From positions 95,107,159 to 95,171,158 of the forward strand of contig NC_057862.1 in NCBI RefSeq assembly GCF_019393635.1: DNA of 64,000 nucleotides. Reading direction: 5' to 3'. Positions 1 to 12,106 of this stretch are shown here, piece after piece. Both the position numbers and the translations under genes were made by a program. The notes under the pieces are model-generated. The model made no database searches and was not told the DNA's origin. It worked only from the letters and a program-made list of their open reading frames with translations. Each line of letters starts with the position of its first letter. Within the stretch, counting starts at the first letter, position 1. Origin of the DNA: Dromiciops gliroides (Eukaryota; Chordata; Mammalia; Microbiotheria; Microbiotheriidae).

Positions 1-118
1 AAGTGACTTGCCCAGGGTCATACAGCTAGTATGTGTCAAGTGTCTGAGGTCGGATTTGAATTCAGGTCTTCCTGACTCCAGGGCCAGTGCTCTATCCACT
101 GTACCACCTAGCTGCCCC
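1..118 (-). mobile_element. WSINE1-like SINE, cut by the window edge
   Basis: Reverse complement of the SINE consensus, from CAAGTCACTT back to GGGGCAGCTAGGTGG. A second partial head (CACCGCCTAGCTGCCCC, 121-137) follows directly, a remnant of another copy. Confidence 0.9.
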
Positions 119-137
119 TACACCGCCTAGCTGCCCC

Positions 138-1020
138 ATCATTTATTTTTCTAGAACATCTCTCATATATCTCCCTATTTCTTCATTCACAGAGCCACCC
201 ACTTGATGAAGGCTCTCATTACCTCTTTGCTGAACTATTGTAATAGTCTTCTAATTGGACTTTGTTCCTCAATTTTCTCCTTGTCCCCCAAATCCTCCAC
301 ATATCACTAAAGTGAGTTTTGTAAAGAATAGATATGACTATCACATCCTATTTAGTAAACTCCAGTGGTTCTCTATTGCTTCTAGGGTCAATTATAAAGT
401 CCTTTTTTGTCATTTAAAGCTTTCTACAACCTAGCCTCTTCTCATCTTCCCAGTCTTTCAATATATTAGTCTTCCTAAATAAATACTCTATGGTTCAGCC
501 ATATTGACGCACTTTAAGTTTTTCATACAGGAAGCTCTATTTCCTATCTCCATGCCTTTGCACTGGTTGTCTTCCATGTTTGGAATGCTCCTCTTAACTT
601 CAGCCTCTTAAAATGGATGGCATCTTTTAAGATATCTCCTCCAGGAGGCCTTTTCTGATTTTGCTTCCCCAAAGTAGCTCCTAGCTCTGAGAGCCTTCCT
701 CTTTAAGGTTCTTTAGTATCATGTATATAGTTATGTAAATTCTGGACATTAGAATATAAACTCCTTGGGGCAGCTAGGTGGCACAATGGATAGAGCACTG
801 GCCCTGGATTCAGGAAGACCTGAGTTCAAATCCAGCCTCAGACACTTGACACTTACTAGCTGTGTGACCCTGGGGAAGTCACTTAACTCCCAAGTGCCTT
901 ACAAAAAAAAGAATCTAAACTCCTTGAGGGGAAGGAGTTTGTGCTTTTTTCTCCCCTTAAAATCCCCAGTGTTTAACATAGTGCCTGACACCAAGTACTT
1001 AATAAAAGTTTGTTGATTGA
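138..1020 (+). mobile_element. L2 LINE 3' end, split by a SINE
   Basis: Typical L2 text: CCAGTGGTTCTCTATTGC, ATTTAAAGCTTTCTACAACC, CATGCCTTTGCACTGG, CTCCAGGAGGCCTTTTCTGA, and the 3' end AATAAAAGTTTGTTGATTGA. The SINE at 767-915 interrupts it. Confidence 0.85.
767..915 (+). mobile_element. WSINE1-like SINE in L2
   Basis: Head GGGGCAGCTAGGTGGCACAA, then GTTCAAATCC (B-box-like) and a short A-run. Exact target duplication TAAACTCCTT at 757-766 and 916-925. Confidence 0.92.
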
Positions 1021-1220
1021 TTAGTGAGCCCAGACTATTTTGAAAGACTGAAGCTTCCAGTTAACTTTTCTTAGCCAATTCTCAGTACACTTCTGCATTT
1101 CTAAAGCTTCCTTTGACTATCTTTATAATAGTGCTACTGGTACTACTGGGTAGATGATTCAGAGCATGGAACCATAGGGTCATGTGCATCCCAGTACTGC
1201 CACCTTTGGGGAGACTATGT

Positions 1221-1474
1221 GTGAGGCAGCTTTGAATAGTGGTTAGAACACTAAATGTGGCATCAGGAGGACCTGAGTTTGAATCTTACCTGAGATGTTT
1301 ACTGGCTGTATGATGCTGGACATATAATTTAAACTCTTTTTACCTTATTTTCCTCTTCCATAAAATGGGAATAACAATAGCACCTGCCTCACTGGGTGGT
1401 TGTGAGGATCAAATGAGATCATGTGTGTAAAGTGCTTTTAAGCTTTAAAGCACAATATAAACATTAGCTATCAT
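1221..1474 (+). mobile_element. CORE-SINE (MIR/THER type)
   Basis: GTTTGAATCTTACC, ACTGGCTGTATGA, CTTCCATAAAATGGG and AGTGCTTTTAAGC follow the MIR/THER order. It is the oldest layer of the nest at 1221-2756. Confidence 0.75.
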
Positions 1475-1850
1475 TTTTTGGGTGGGGCAATTGGGATTAA
1501 GTGATTTGTCCAGGGTCACACAGCTAGTGTAATGATTGGAATGATGCCACCTGCTGGAGAGCTACTGTAGGAAAGCTCCACCATGAGAAGAAAGCATCTG
1601 AGGGCAAGCCATGTGGTCAGTTCCTTGGTGTCAGGAAGTGATGTTTGCTCTTGGGTACTGCCTAATAAAGCTACCAGTCAATCAACCTGAGGAGCCTCCC
1701 ATTTCTGGGAGAAGGACATGAAGTAGGAAGTGGACATTGGCAGAGGGGTTCTTCCTCTTTTGGTTCCTGATCTCGCCATGGAAGTTTGGATTATAGGGTC
1801 TCTTAAAAATAGTTAGATTTTTACCTTTCTCTCTGATCCTAATGCTCTTT

Positions 1851-2006
1851 TTTTTTTTTTTTTTTTAGTGAGGCAATGGGGGTTAAGTGACTTGCCCAGG
1901 GTCACACAGCTAGTAAGTGTTAAGTGTCTGAGGCCGGATTTGAACCAAGGTACTCCTGACTCCAGGGCTGGTGCTCTATCCACTGCGCCACCTAGCTGCC
2001 CCAATT
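1851..2006 (-). mobile_element. tRNA-derived SINE (WSINE1-like) in the solo LTR
   Basis: Minus orientation with a poly(T) run at its plus-strand left end. Flanked by CTAATGCTCTTT at 1839-1850 and 2007-2018, the same target word used by the adjacent L1 piece. Confidence 0.88.
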
Positions 2007-2018
2007 CTAATGCTCTTT

Positions 2019-2522
2019 TTTTTTTAATTAATAAAGTATTTTATTTTTTTCCCATTACATGTAAAGATAGTTCTCAACTTTTGTTTATACAAGTTTTACA
2101 ATGTCAGATTTTTCTCCCTCCCTCCCCTCCCTCCCCCCTCCCCTAGACAGCAGGTAATCTGATATAGGTTTATATATATATGTAATAACATTAATCCTAT
2201 TTCTGCATTAGTCATGTTATAAGAGAAAAAAATCATAGCAATGATGAAAAACCTCAAAATAGAAAAAAAAAACAACAGCACCGAAAACAAAAGAAATAGT
2301 ATGGTTCATTCAGCATCTATACTCCACAGTTCTTTTGGAGGATCTTGCGTGGGCTGATGATGAGTGAGATGAGCAGAACCAGAAGAACATTATACACAGT
2401 ATCATCAACATTGAGTATTGATCTACTGTGATGGACTATATTCTTCTCACCAATGCAATGGTACAGAAGAGTTCCAGGGAACTCATGATAGAAGAGGATT
2501 TCCAAATCCAAGAAAAAAAATC
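2019..2522 (-). mobile_element. 5'-inverted (twin-primed) L1 3' end
   Basis: 2019-2336 is an L1 3' UTR in minus orientation, starting with poly(T). 2337-2520 is the next upstream part of the same 3' region but in plus orientation (matches 21895-22075). The insert is flanked by CTAATGCTCTTT at 2007-2018 and 2523-2534. This is the classic product of twin priming during L1 insertion. Confidence 0.88.
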
Positions 2523-2756
2523 CTAATGCTCTTTAATAAATACTTAAACACTTAAATACTAAATATAAATAATATAAATAAGCTAAAGCTTATAATTTAT
2601 TGGTGACCACTCATTACATTTTAGATAGTATAGCTAGAATTTTAGCTCCTTACACTAGTAAGTGTCAAGTGACTGAGGCCAGATTTGAACTCAAGTCCTC
2701 CTGAATCCAGGGCTTGTGCTCCATCCACTGTGCCACCTGGCTGCTCCAGCTATCAT

Positions 2757-4244
2757 CATTAATATCACCATCATTATGATCTCTAAATAACTTCCACCTT
2801 GGTGAACTCAGGGCTTTCTTGTCCTCCCAATCCCAACCAAACCCACCAGTGGTTCAGTATCTTTTTTCAGTATGTTTTTCTCATCTGAAGCCTTCTTCCT
2901 CTTCCTATTTTCTATAGGGTCATATAGGGTCATTCAGTTACATGGTCCTGTCAGCTAAGTCTAACAGATTTCTAGTCAAAGGGTCCCCTGCTAAGGGGTC
3001 CTTTAAATACTTGCTTAATCCCTTTCAAAATCCTTTCATCAATACCCCTTCTTCCAGCCCCCAATGGTTCTTGTTTAGCAGAATGCAGCAATATAGTTTT
3101 ACTTCTTGTCAGTCACAGCATTATTGTATCCCATTTATGATGAGAACACCTGAAATGAGCAGAAACTTTTGCCTTTATTTGCTCATAATTTTCCAGCAGG
3201 GGGCTCTCCTCTTCTATCAGAGGAATCGGTCATTTCAGGGTACTCCGTCCTAATTCCTCTATCAAAAAACCACCTGTTTATAATATATCTCAAAAGTTGA
3301 TGTTTATATGCTAAATTCCAGCTTGGACTGCCACAGAAATTCCCTTACCATCTTACTACTGCTCTTTAAAGACAGATGGTGATTATATAGTGTGCTGGGG
3401 CAGGGCAGGGCCAACTTCAGCTACTAATGTTAATGTTAGTAGGCTATCATTTTGAAAGTATGACTATAGTGGCCACAGCCTGTAATTCTTGGACTAGATC
3501 CCTAAGCTTCTAAACTCTTGCTCTAAACCCTTCAGAGTTATAGGCAGAAGTGTGCTGGGATATGTTAAACAATCAGCAATCTGGAGGAAAAAAGTGTGCA
3601 TGTGGGTGCAAGTGACACAATTTTAAGTTTAATCAAGATTATTAGTATTTTCTCCATTGCTTCCTGATTTGTAGTATTTGCCTACTTCTGAGGTGTTAAA
3701 AGCTCACACTGAAAATTTAACAACCAGCTTTCTTGAGCTTGGTACAAGCTGGTTTGAGCTCACCACTGGTTATAGGGAAGGAGAGGCTAGTTTTCATTGT
3801 ATGACTGGAACAGTTATGCCTGGGTATCTCAGAATGATTGTTATATTAAAATGCATGTTGCAATGAATCTTATCATCATAGACTCATTCCTTAACAGAAA
3901 ACTGAACCTCTTCCATTGAGGAAGATACTGAGAGAAGCCATGTTTGGGGAAGGGAAACAGATTGTTTCAATAACACATTTTCCCCCTCCCACCACCCCCA
4001 AGCATACTAGAAAAGACATATAGATATGTGGTGGCCACATCAGTCAGGAAAACCTCCTAGGAAGATGGTTGTTATTACTGTAATTTTTTTATTATTACTA
4101 TTCCTGATGCTGCTGCAATTTCCTTTGAGTCTACAAGGCTCATCTATATCTGACCACCCAAAAGTAACAAAGCTGTGGCCAGTCTAATTATCTAGCAGCA
4201 ACCAGTAACTGTCCTTTATATTAAATAACTATCTATATGCCACA
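2757..4244. other. Stretch with nothing recognised
   Basis: AT-rich single-copy-looking DNA. Short open frames at 2942-3253 and 3678-3866 have no recognisable domain, no codon signature and no splice context. Confidence 0.5.
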
Positions 4245-4664
4245 AATTATTGTTGTCATTTCAGTTCTGTCAGATGCTCTGTGACCTAATTGGGGGTTTT
4301 CTTTTTTTGTTTTTGTTTTTTGTTTTTGTAGGGCAATGGGGGTTAAGTGACCTGCCCAGGGTCACACAGGTGGTAAGTGTCAAGTGTCTGAGGCTGTATT
4401 TGAACTCAGGTCCTCCTGAATCCAGGGCTGGTGCTTTATCCACTGCACCACCTAGCTGCCCCCTAATTTGGGGTTTTCTTGGCAAAGATACTGGAATAGT
4501 TTGCCATTTCCTTCTCCAGCACATTTTACAGCTGAGGAAACTGAAGCAAAAAGGTTAAGTGACTTGCCCAGGGTCACACAGTTAATAAGAGTCTGAGGCC
4601 AGATTTTTAGCTCAGGTCTTCTGGCCTCCAGGTCCAGTGCTCTATCCATGGTGCTACCTCGCTC
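4245..4664 (-). mobile_element. MAR1-like SINE split by a WSINE1-like SINE
   Basis: Long-SINE text (GGGGTTTTCTTGGCAAAGATACT, TTTGCCATTTCCTTCTCCAG) in two pieces. The inner SINE is 4303-4462 with duplication CTAATTGGGGGTTTTCT (4286-4302) and one mismatch at 4463-4479. Confidence 0.88.
4303..4462 (-). mobile_element. WSINE1-like SINE inside the MAR1-like SINE
   Basis: Left end is a T-rich TTTTTG repeat tail; right end is the head AGCTGCCCC (reverse). Confidence 0.9.
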
Positions 4665-4707
4665 CCTATATGCCACAAGTATAATTGTATTAATTCCTTG
4701 TAAATAG

Positions 4708-4947
4708 GATCATAGATTTCAGGCTGAGAGGGACCTCTGAGGTCATCTAGTTCAAACCCTTCATTTTACAAAAGAGGAAACTGAGGCCCAGAGTGACCTC
4801 TTTTTTTTTTTGGTGGGGCAATGAGGGTTAATTGACTTGCCCAGGGTCACACAGCTCTAAGTGTCAAGTGTCTGAGGCCAAATTTGAACTCAGGTCCTCC
4901 CGAATCCAGGACCAATGCTTTATTCACTGTGCCACCTAGCTGCCCCC
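4708..4947 (-). mobile_element. Old SINE part and WSINE1-like SINE
   Basis: 4708-4798 (CTGAGGTCATCTAGTTC, GAGGAAACTGAGGCCC) is an old SINE/LINE tail. 4799-4947 is a WSINE1-like copy, minus, with poly(T) at its left end. Confidence 0.8.
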
Positions 4948-5164
4948 AAAGTGACTTTCACAACTACTTTATCTATTGCCTATTATGGCCTAGGCCTTTT
5001 CTAATTATACTACTAACACTTAAAAATGGTTTTATCTTACATGTTCTGGAGGAGAGATTTAAGGTAGAACCTTTGCATTATTAGGCAATGCTGCTACTTC
5101 AAGCAGAATCATCACAATAGCATCACTACCTTCCTATACTAAATAGTCAAGGAATGCTGAACCC

Positions 5165-5400
5165 CACAAAGCCACATAGTGATAGTGCTCTAGGCCTGGA
5201 GTCAGGAAAACATAAGTTCAGTTCTGACCTCAGATACTTATTATCTCTGTGACTCTGGGCAAGTCACTTAACTTCTCTTTGCCTCAGTTTCCTCATCTGT
5301 AAACTCTTCCAGTTATTGTGAAGATCGAATTAGATAATAATTATAAAGTGCTTAGTGCCTGACACACACTAGGCATCAAATAAATGTTAGCAATTATTTT
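5165..5400 (+). mobile_element. CORE-SINE (MIR/THER type)
   Basis: GGGCAAGTCACTTAACTTCTC, TTTGCCTCAGTTTCCTCATC, then AAATAAATGTTAGCAATTATT at the 3' end. Confidence 0.8.
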
Positions 5401-5884
5401 ATTATCATTAGGACAATAAATTTCAGGAAAGGGGGATAAAGGAATAGGGAAAAAACAAAGAAAACTACAAATTCCTACCCCAGGTCTTCTAAGGATACAC
5501 TCCCCAAATCAAGGGAGAAGACCACAGACCCTAATTTGGCAACCGACCTGTCTGACATCAAAAGTAGTACCAGATAATCCTGAAATATCAGAATAAACCT
5601 CACCTCACTGTTAGTTTAGCTGCCACATAATCTTGGGTATCAGAATGTCCTTGAGATTTTTGAGAGTCTCCTGTTAAGAGGTGGGAAGGAAGAGAAGGCC
5701 ACCACCTGTGGGAGTAGTCATTAATCTAGCACCTAGAAGGCTTATTCTAATCTATTATAAAACTCTTCTCCCCCCTACCCCTCCTCGAAATAGCCCAAAC
5801 CAATAATGTTAGGTGAAAGAGATCACATAAACTAAAAATCTTATGTCCTTCCTTCCAAAACAAACAACCAAATAGAATTTGTCT

Positions 5885-7140
5885 ATATTTCATAGAAACT
5901 ATGAATCAGATGAGACCTCAGATATCTTCCAGTCCAATGTTTGCATAAAGCATGAACTCACTCCACAAGAGTCCTGATAATGTATCATCAGTCTGTGCTT
6001 GATGATTTCAAGATATGGGGCACCCACAGCCTCCCCAGGCAGTCTCTTCCTCTCATTCTGAGGAAGCTGGTATTTGTCTTTCAATGAATGGAATTTGCCC
6101 CCCTGTAGTTTTCATCTGTTGTTCCCTCATTCCTGTATAATTCCCCCTCCCCACCTCAGCCTCCTGAGCTTCCTCATCTCTTTCACTCAGCCCAAATCTT
6201 ACCCTTTGCAGAAGGTCTTTCTTGCTCTGCCACTCTCTTTGCCCTACCTCACCCCCAATGCCTTGCCTCAAGAAGTTATCTTCCATTTTCACTCTACATA
6301 TATTGGATCTACATAGTCATTTGCATCTTGTCTTCTCCATTAGAATGTGAGTTTCTTTGGGGCAGGAACCTATGTTTTTGCCTTTCTTTTTATCCTCATT
6401 GCTTAGCATGGTGCTTGGCATATAATTGGACAGTCAATAAACATTTATTATGCACCTATTATGTGCCAGGCACTGGGAATATATACAAATAAAAGGATTT
6501 ATAAACAAGATACATGCAGAATAAACAGGAAATATTTAAAAGAGGGAAGGCATTAAAAAAATATTTGTTGATTAACTAATCCTTTCTCCCCATGCTAATC
6601 CTTCAGATCTGACCTGTCTTGCTACTTACTGGACTCCGAATGACTCTGGTGGTGACTTTGCATTACCCTGCCTCGCTTAAATCCAATTCACTTGCAAGTC
6701 ACACATCACCCTTCTGATGAGAATGAAAGACGAACAAGAAACAATGATCCGTCAGATATTTGAAGATCACAATCATGTTCCCTTTTACTTTTCTTTTCAG
6801 AACTTTTCTTTTCCTCAAACCATGACTTCTTTGCCATAATTTTGAACACCACCCACCTTCTCTCAACCCTGGTTTGCCTTTTTCTGAAAAACATATTAAT
6901 GCACTTCCTAAAATGAGGTGCCAAGAACTGAATCAAGTACTTCAGATGTGGTCTCTCTAGGTCAATATCACTCTAGTATTACCTCTAACGTCTCTCCTTA
7001 TTCTCCCCCAGCACTGATACTACAGAATTTGGATTGTTCTCAAAATATTCCAGAGTCACCATATTTAGAGCACCAGCTGATTGGTCATATTTCTGAAGTA
7101 TAAAATGAAGACCATGTTTCAGTAATTACCCTGGATAACT
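5885..7140. mobile_element. CR1/L3-like remains and an L2 3' end
   Basis: 5885-6070 and 6690-7140 resemble CR1/L3 3' UTR (CACCCACAGCCTCCCCAGGC; TGCCAAGAACTGAATCAAGTAC with TTCAGATGTGGTCTC). Between them, 6150-6460 is L2 3' end (AGAATGTGAGTTTCTTTGGGGC). The open frames at 5899-6316 lie in these repeats. Confidence 0.6.
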
Positions 7141-7469
7141 ATATAAACAAATCTTGAACACATACAGGAAGCCCACCATGACCAGACTTTGCCTGAAAGA
7201 TTCTTTCAAGACAATTGATGATACCTCTGCAACACAATGATACAGTTCAACAAGGAAGTAGATGTGAAACAAATACACAAGTAAACAAAATAGTGACATG
7301 TTAAAGCTGTACCAATTTCTTCTGGAGGGATTCCATTATTATTAATTGTTTCTCCCCATAAAGATGAAAATGATTCTCAGATAAAGGCAGAGATAATATT
7401 TTCCAGTAGCAGAAATGAGAAATATACTATATTTAAGTTTTAAATTGGTTTTTATATTTATATATTTCT

Positions 7470-7815
7470 ACACCTGTGATGCCTCCAACTTTATGCTACC
7501 CCCCAGTACTCAAATGCTACCTTTTGTGAAACATTCCCTGGCTTCTTCTGTTGGAAGTGATATCTTCTTCATCTGACCCCATATAATTTTCATTTCCTCT
7601 TTTAAACTTACAATAATATTCTAATTTGTATTTTATTTACATCTTCATATCTGTTTTCCCTTCTATCCTCACTAGATTTCAGACTCTTTGAGACAGAAGA
7701 CACATTTCATTAATTCTTATTTCTTTCTCCTGATTCATCTTTGTGCCTACCAGTACAGTGCTTATGAGGTAGATATTAGGCCCATAATGTTCCTTGAACA
7801 AATGAATAAATGAAA
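7470..7815 (+). mobile_element. L2 LINE 3' end, decayed
   Basis: AACATTCCCTGGCTTCTTC, then AGATTTCAGACTCTTTGAGACAG and TGCCTACCAGTACAGTGC in L2 order. A (GA)n run follows at 7901-7915. Confidence 0.6.
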
Positions 7816-7939
7816 TATAAATGATAAAATGTATATTGACCTTAGCTAGGCAGATCTAAATTTAAAAATATTTTATCAATATACTAGATGTAGATAGATG
7901 AGAGAGAGAGAGAGAATATACAGAAAAAAGAGACCCTTC

Positions 7940-10150
7940 CAGGTCAGGTGACCAACAAGATGGAGGCCTAAACTTTTTCTCCATTCCTCATGACTTCTTT
8001 CATTTCTCCAATGTAAAATTATATGCAAGAGATAAAGTAATTTCCATTGTCTTCATGTTCTAGGTAGGACACCAAGAACCCAAATGAGGTAAAAACCTGA
8101 TGAACTAACAATAGAGAAGTCTAATAATGGCTAACTCCTAAGGAGCTGATTTAGCATGGTCTCCCCCATCACCCACCATGCTTTCAGTCAGCTGGTTTCA
8201 CTAGCTGACCCAGGGACTTACAACAGAACTAGACTCTATCTCTCCCTCCTCCCTCCTTGTGCAGGAGAAATTCAAATAGAAGTGTGCTCAGGTTGGTACA
8301 GGGGCAGGACCATGCACTCTGTGCCCCAACAGAGCTCAGGCAGCCAGTGCCCAGTTCAGACAGATGAGAAACATCTAGAACTGGAATAGGACAACTATGA
8401 ATAGCTATTGTAAGGAATTAATTGTGATTTGGGGTTTTCATAACCCTATCTTTGCTTCATTATGGTCAGACTGAAAAAAATATAAGCTTGGGTGTGTACT
8501 TTGGGAGGTAATTGAACAAACAAGAGGAACTCCGACCATGGGGAACATTTATTGAAACTATGTAACTAAGCCTAGCTTCCCCATGCTCACGTGGGTCTGG
8601 CTAGATTATAATGTGGACAGTCCATATGGGTGTTCTAGGCCAATTGGAGACTTAGCATTGCTAGGAACCACCCCTCCCCTTCCTGTGGGGAAGTCTGTTA
8701 GAGATACAGTTGAGATTCAGTTAGGGGGGTTAGGGATTCAGTGAAAAGGCAGTTAGTGTTCTGAGGGAAATGGGGAAGGAAGGCAGACATTTTAGGGGAG
8801 CTTCTGGTGTTTGACCTTCAGACAGAAAGAGAAGAGACTGCACAGCTGATTCTCCTTAAAGTCGAAGATTTTGAGTATGGTGAGGTTTTGTTTTGTTTTG
8901 TTTTGTTTTGTTTTTAGGCAAAGCTCTTTAGAGCTAGTTGGGCTGGAGGCAGGTTCGGGTGTCTGGGTCCTTTTTAGCCCAGAGATTTATACATTGTTTC
9001 TAGTTCTATTAATCTCACTTGTATGATTCAGATAGTGTTTTAAACTTGTTCTCATTAATAAACCTATTTTGTTTTTGAAAGAGGCTGTTTCTTTTAATAC
9101 CTCAATATTAAGGCGAGCCACCCAATTAACTCTTCAACTACTAAATTTGGCCCTTACACTATGGGACACTCAGCTAAGGCTGAGCATTAGCCAGCTCTGT
9201 CCCCACAGAAGTCATTTGAGGCAGAGACCCAAGCTGGTAAACTATAAATTAATTGCCCAGACTTAGAAAGAGACTGAGATGCTTTGAAATTCAGTCATGT
9301 GGGCAACTGCCATCAAAGCTGTGAGTCAGGTGACTAATAGTGGGAACATAAAGGGGGAAAAGACTAAAATTACATAAGACCTCAGTAGGAAGACAACTCT
9401 AAGACCTTGAGCATAAGCAGATAAACCAACAAGGAAGATATGAACAGCAGAAGGAATTTTGTCCTCCATATGTGGTAAAAGAATTAAAATACCTATGAAT
9501 AAACACTACAAGACAAAGGAAAATTATTAAATCCCAGAGAAAGCAGAGGACCCTGTGGATTTTGAAGAGTATATGGAACCACAGAATACTGTTCCTGATT
9601 AAAAGATTAAAAAATGATTAAAGTTATTAAAAGAGAAAAAATAATTGTGAGGGAAGAATGTATGGCCTTCAGAAGATACAGTTGATAGAATAGAAAACTG
9701 TTAACCTCCTGGTGGCTGGTCTCACTAAAGAAACAAGAGATAATAACTAATTGAGAATGCAAATGCATGGAAATGGAGATAATCTAGAAGGGAAGTAGTG
9801 ATAACATACAGAAAGGAAAGGAAGTTCTGCCCTTATTCCACAGGGATGTTGGTTTTACAGGTAGAATACAATCATTACCATAAACACTCCAATCTGCAAT
9901 GTATCTAATCCAGTGCTAGCCTTGTATCTCTAGGCACTGACCAGCATTTTTTTGTGGCTAGATTTATCTAATTCTGAGAGGAGAAGATTCAGATCCCCCA
10001 CTAGTATAGTATTACTGTCTATTTTCTCTTGTAACTCTTTTAACTTCTAAGAATTTGGATGCTATACCACTTGGCACATACATATTTAATATTGATATTA
10101 CTTCATTATCTATAGTACCTTTTAGCGAGATGTAGTTTACTTCCTTATCT
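7940..10150. other. Unclassified sequence around the solo LTR
   Basis: 7940-8404 and 9163-10150 are continuous once the LTR is removed. The start (ACCAACAAGATGGAGGCCTA) recalls an L1 5' UTR, but I cannot follow it into ORF1. No gene seen; the open frame at 8156-8389 has no known motif. Confidence 0.35.
8409..9158 (+). mobile_element. Solo LTR of an endogenous retrovirus
   Basis: 750 bp, TGTAAGG at the start and CCTTACA at the end, 4-bp duplication CTAT at 8405-8408 and 9159-9162. An AATAAA-type signal lies near 9057 and a run of TTTTG units near 8886-8912. ERV1-like by duplication length. No internal region, so it is a fossil left by LTR recombination. Confidence 0.85.
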
Positions 10151-10306
10151 CCTTTTTTTTTTTTTTTTTTTGCGGGGCAATAGGGGTTAAGTGACTTGTC
10201 CAGGGTCACAAAGCTTGTAATTGTCAAGTGTCTGAGGCCAGATTTGAATGCAGGTCCTCCTGAATCCAGGGCCAGTGCATTATCCACTGTGCCACCTAAC
10301 TTCCCC
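10151..10306 (-). mobile_element. WSINE1-like SINE
   Basis: Poly(T) at the left, consensus text in reverse complement, diverged head (CTAACTTCCCC). Confidence 0.88.
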
Positions 10307-10406
10307 CTGAGGTCTTTGTTTTTAGGCTAAATGAAATCTTCCCAGGGAAGGTCAAAGGGTTAAAGCTGTCAGTCATTTTTCCTTTAAAGTATGACTGAAT
10401 CTTGGC

Positions 10407-10546
10407 TTTTTTTGTGGGGCAATGAGGGTTAAGTGACTTTCCCAGGATCCTGCAGCTAGTAAGTGTCAAGTGTCTGAGGTCAGATTTGAACTCAGGTCTT
10501 TCTGAATCCAGGGCCGGGGCTTTATCCACTGTGTCACCTAGCTAAC
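10407..10546 (-). mobile_element. WSINE1-like SINE
   Basis: Second minus-strand copy 100 bp from the last; head decayed to CACCTAGCTAACC. Confidence 0.85.
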
Positions 10547-11690
10547 CTTGACTTCTTTCTTAACAGTAAGTTTTGAAAGATGGAAGATAGAAGTTTAAGA
10601 ATGAATGACTATGTGCAGATCCATTCTACATGCTGGGAATACAAATATAAACACAAGGCAGTCCTAGATCTAAGGAGCTCACATTCTAATTAAGGAAAGT
10701 TGCAAGTCTGATGAAAAGACCCCCTGGATGCTGCAGCCGAGCAGATAATAAGGCATTTTCTTTAATGTGATTTCCATGAATAAAAACCTATCTGTTTCTG
10801 ATTTTGGATGATTTGACAGTGCCAAGAACTTTAGCATCAAGGACCTTATGGATTTTTAATAGCAGTGGCTGGTGAGGAAGAGAGAGCTATAGTACCAGCA
10901 GAGGAAGTTGTCAGGTTACATCTTCACAATGTCCTCCTTGGACAATGGATTTAGAGGACAGGCTGATAGCAGGGCTGGTAGTCTGGGAGGTGCTGCTCAT
11001 CTCAGGGTTTTTGGACTTTTATCTGCCTGTCAGTGGTACCTGATCAATAGGTTATGTTGTTTCTGGTGGGGATGCAGGGCATATTATATGCAAAGGTTGT
11101 TTTCCTTGAGAATGGTGGCAAGGGCTAAGCTAAAAGAAGAACTGGTAGTCTGGGGCAATGTGTTATTTCTTTGGCTCTTTGGGTCAGGATCTTGGACCAT
11201 TTCCATGAGGGTCTGAGGGAAGTGGGTAGAGGTTGTTCAGAAAGGCATTGGGAGACTAAGGGTATTAGGAGTACCAGAAAGAAAGGACAAAAAGTCAAAG
11301 AACTAGAATGGTGGTGGTGATCTCAAATAATATGGAGGTACCACCTTATTCACAGTTAAAAGATATTCTTGTACTGGTTAGGAGATCTTCATTTCTTTAA
11401 TGTTTTAGTTTTCCTTGAATGATTGCAAAAATGCAATAGTAATTCTTTGACATAGAAATGAACAGAATTATCATCACTTGCCAATGCCACACCTTAACTT
11501 AGGTAGTTTTTGTTTTCCTGTTTCCAGTTATGTCTGTCATCTCCTCCCATGGTGACCAGTTGAAAGGGCATACATGAGGTTGAATGGGGAAGCTGTGCCT
11601 CTCCCTTCACCTGGCTCCCCTATCCAGCTCTCTATGGTTGCTAGTGACACTGTAGTTCTCCTAATTCTAAAGCCTCAGGACCTCAAAGTC
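10547..11690. other. Stretch with nothing recognised
   Basis: Contains an open frame at 10908-11216 without recognisable domain. No splice or promoter context supports a gene. Confidence 0.45.
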
Positions 11691-12106
11691 CATGCTGGCT
11701 CCTTCTTCCCCTTCTTCCCCCTACACTATTAGTCATCATGCTCTATTCATTCTTCTTATGTAACTGTTCTTAGATTCACCTTCTTCCTCTCTCTTTGTAC
11801 TCCCATTGTCCTCCTTCAGGTCTGGATCATTACTACAGCTTCCTATTTAATCTTTTTGCTTCTTCTCATCTCTTCTTTGTCCTGTTCCTTCTCCCCACCA
11901 AGACCAGGTCAACACAGCTTTCATGATTTCCGTCCTGTCCTTAACAACCTGCAGTGTTTCCCTATTGACTGTCAGATCAAGCCTGAACTCCTGTAGGGAG
12001 TCTGAGTGATGTAATGAGAAGCAGGGTTGGTTTAGCATCAGAGGACCCGGGCTTAAATCTCTGATTGAAGTTTACTACTTATTTTACCTGGGGGAAGTCA
12101 CTTAAC

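Larger units (their letters stand above)
1528..2654 (+). mobile_element. Solo LTR of an endogenous retrovirus, with two insertions
   Basis: Begins TGTAA and ends TTACA with a 4-bp target duplication CTAG (1524-1527, 2655-2658), as expected for an ERV1-like provirus reduced to one LTR. It carries two later insertions, a SINE (1851-2006) and an L1 piece (2019-2522). It sits inside a SINE and shares GGTGACCACTCATT near its 3' end with the LTR at 40323-40892. An old fossil; no internal genes remain. Confidence 0.85.
1475..2747 (-). mobile_element. WSINE1-like SINE split by the solo LTR
   Basis: Halves 1475-1527 and 2655-2747. Target duplication AGCTATCAT at 1466-1474 and 2748-2756 marks its insertion at the end of the CORE-SINE. 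Confidence 0.88.

Noticed and set aside
767-915. tRNA genes
   Set aside because: The SINE heads keep A/B-box-like words but have no clover-leaf, and each has a SINE body and A-rich tail.
1813-2004. Recurrent small proteins with [16 protein letters not shown]
   Set aside because: They are translations of the tRNA-derived SINE and appear wherever the SINE does.
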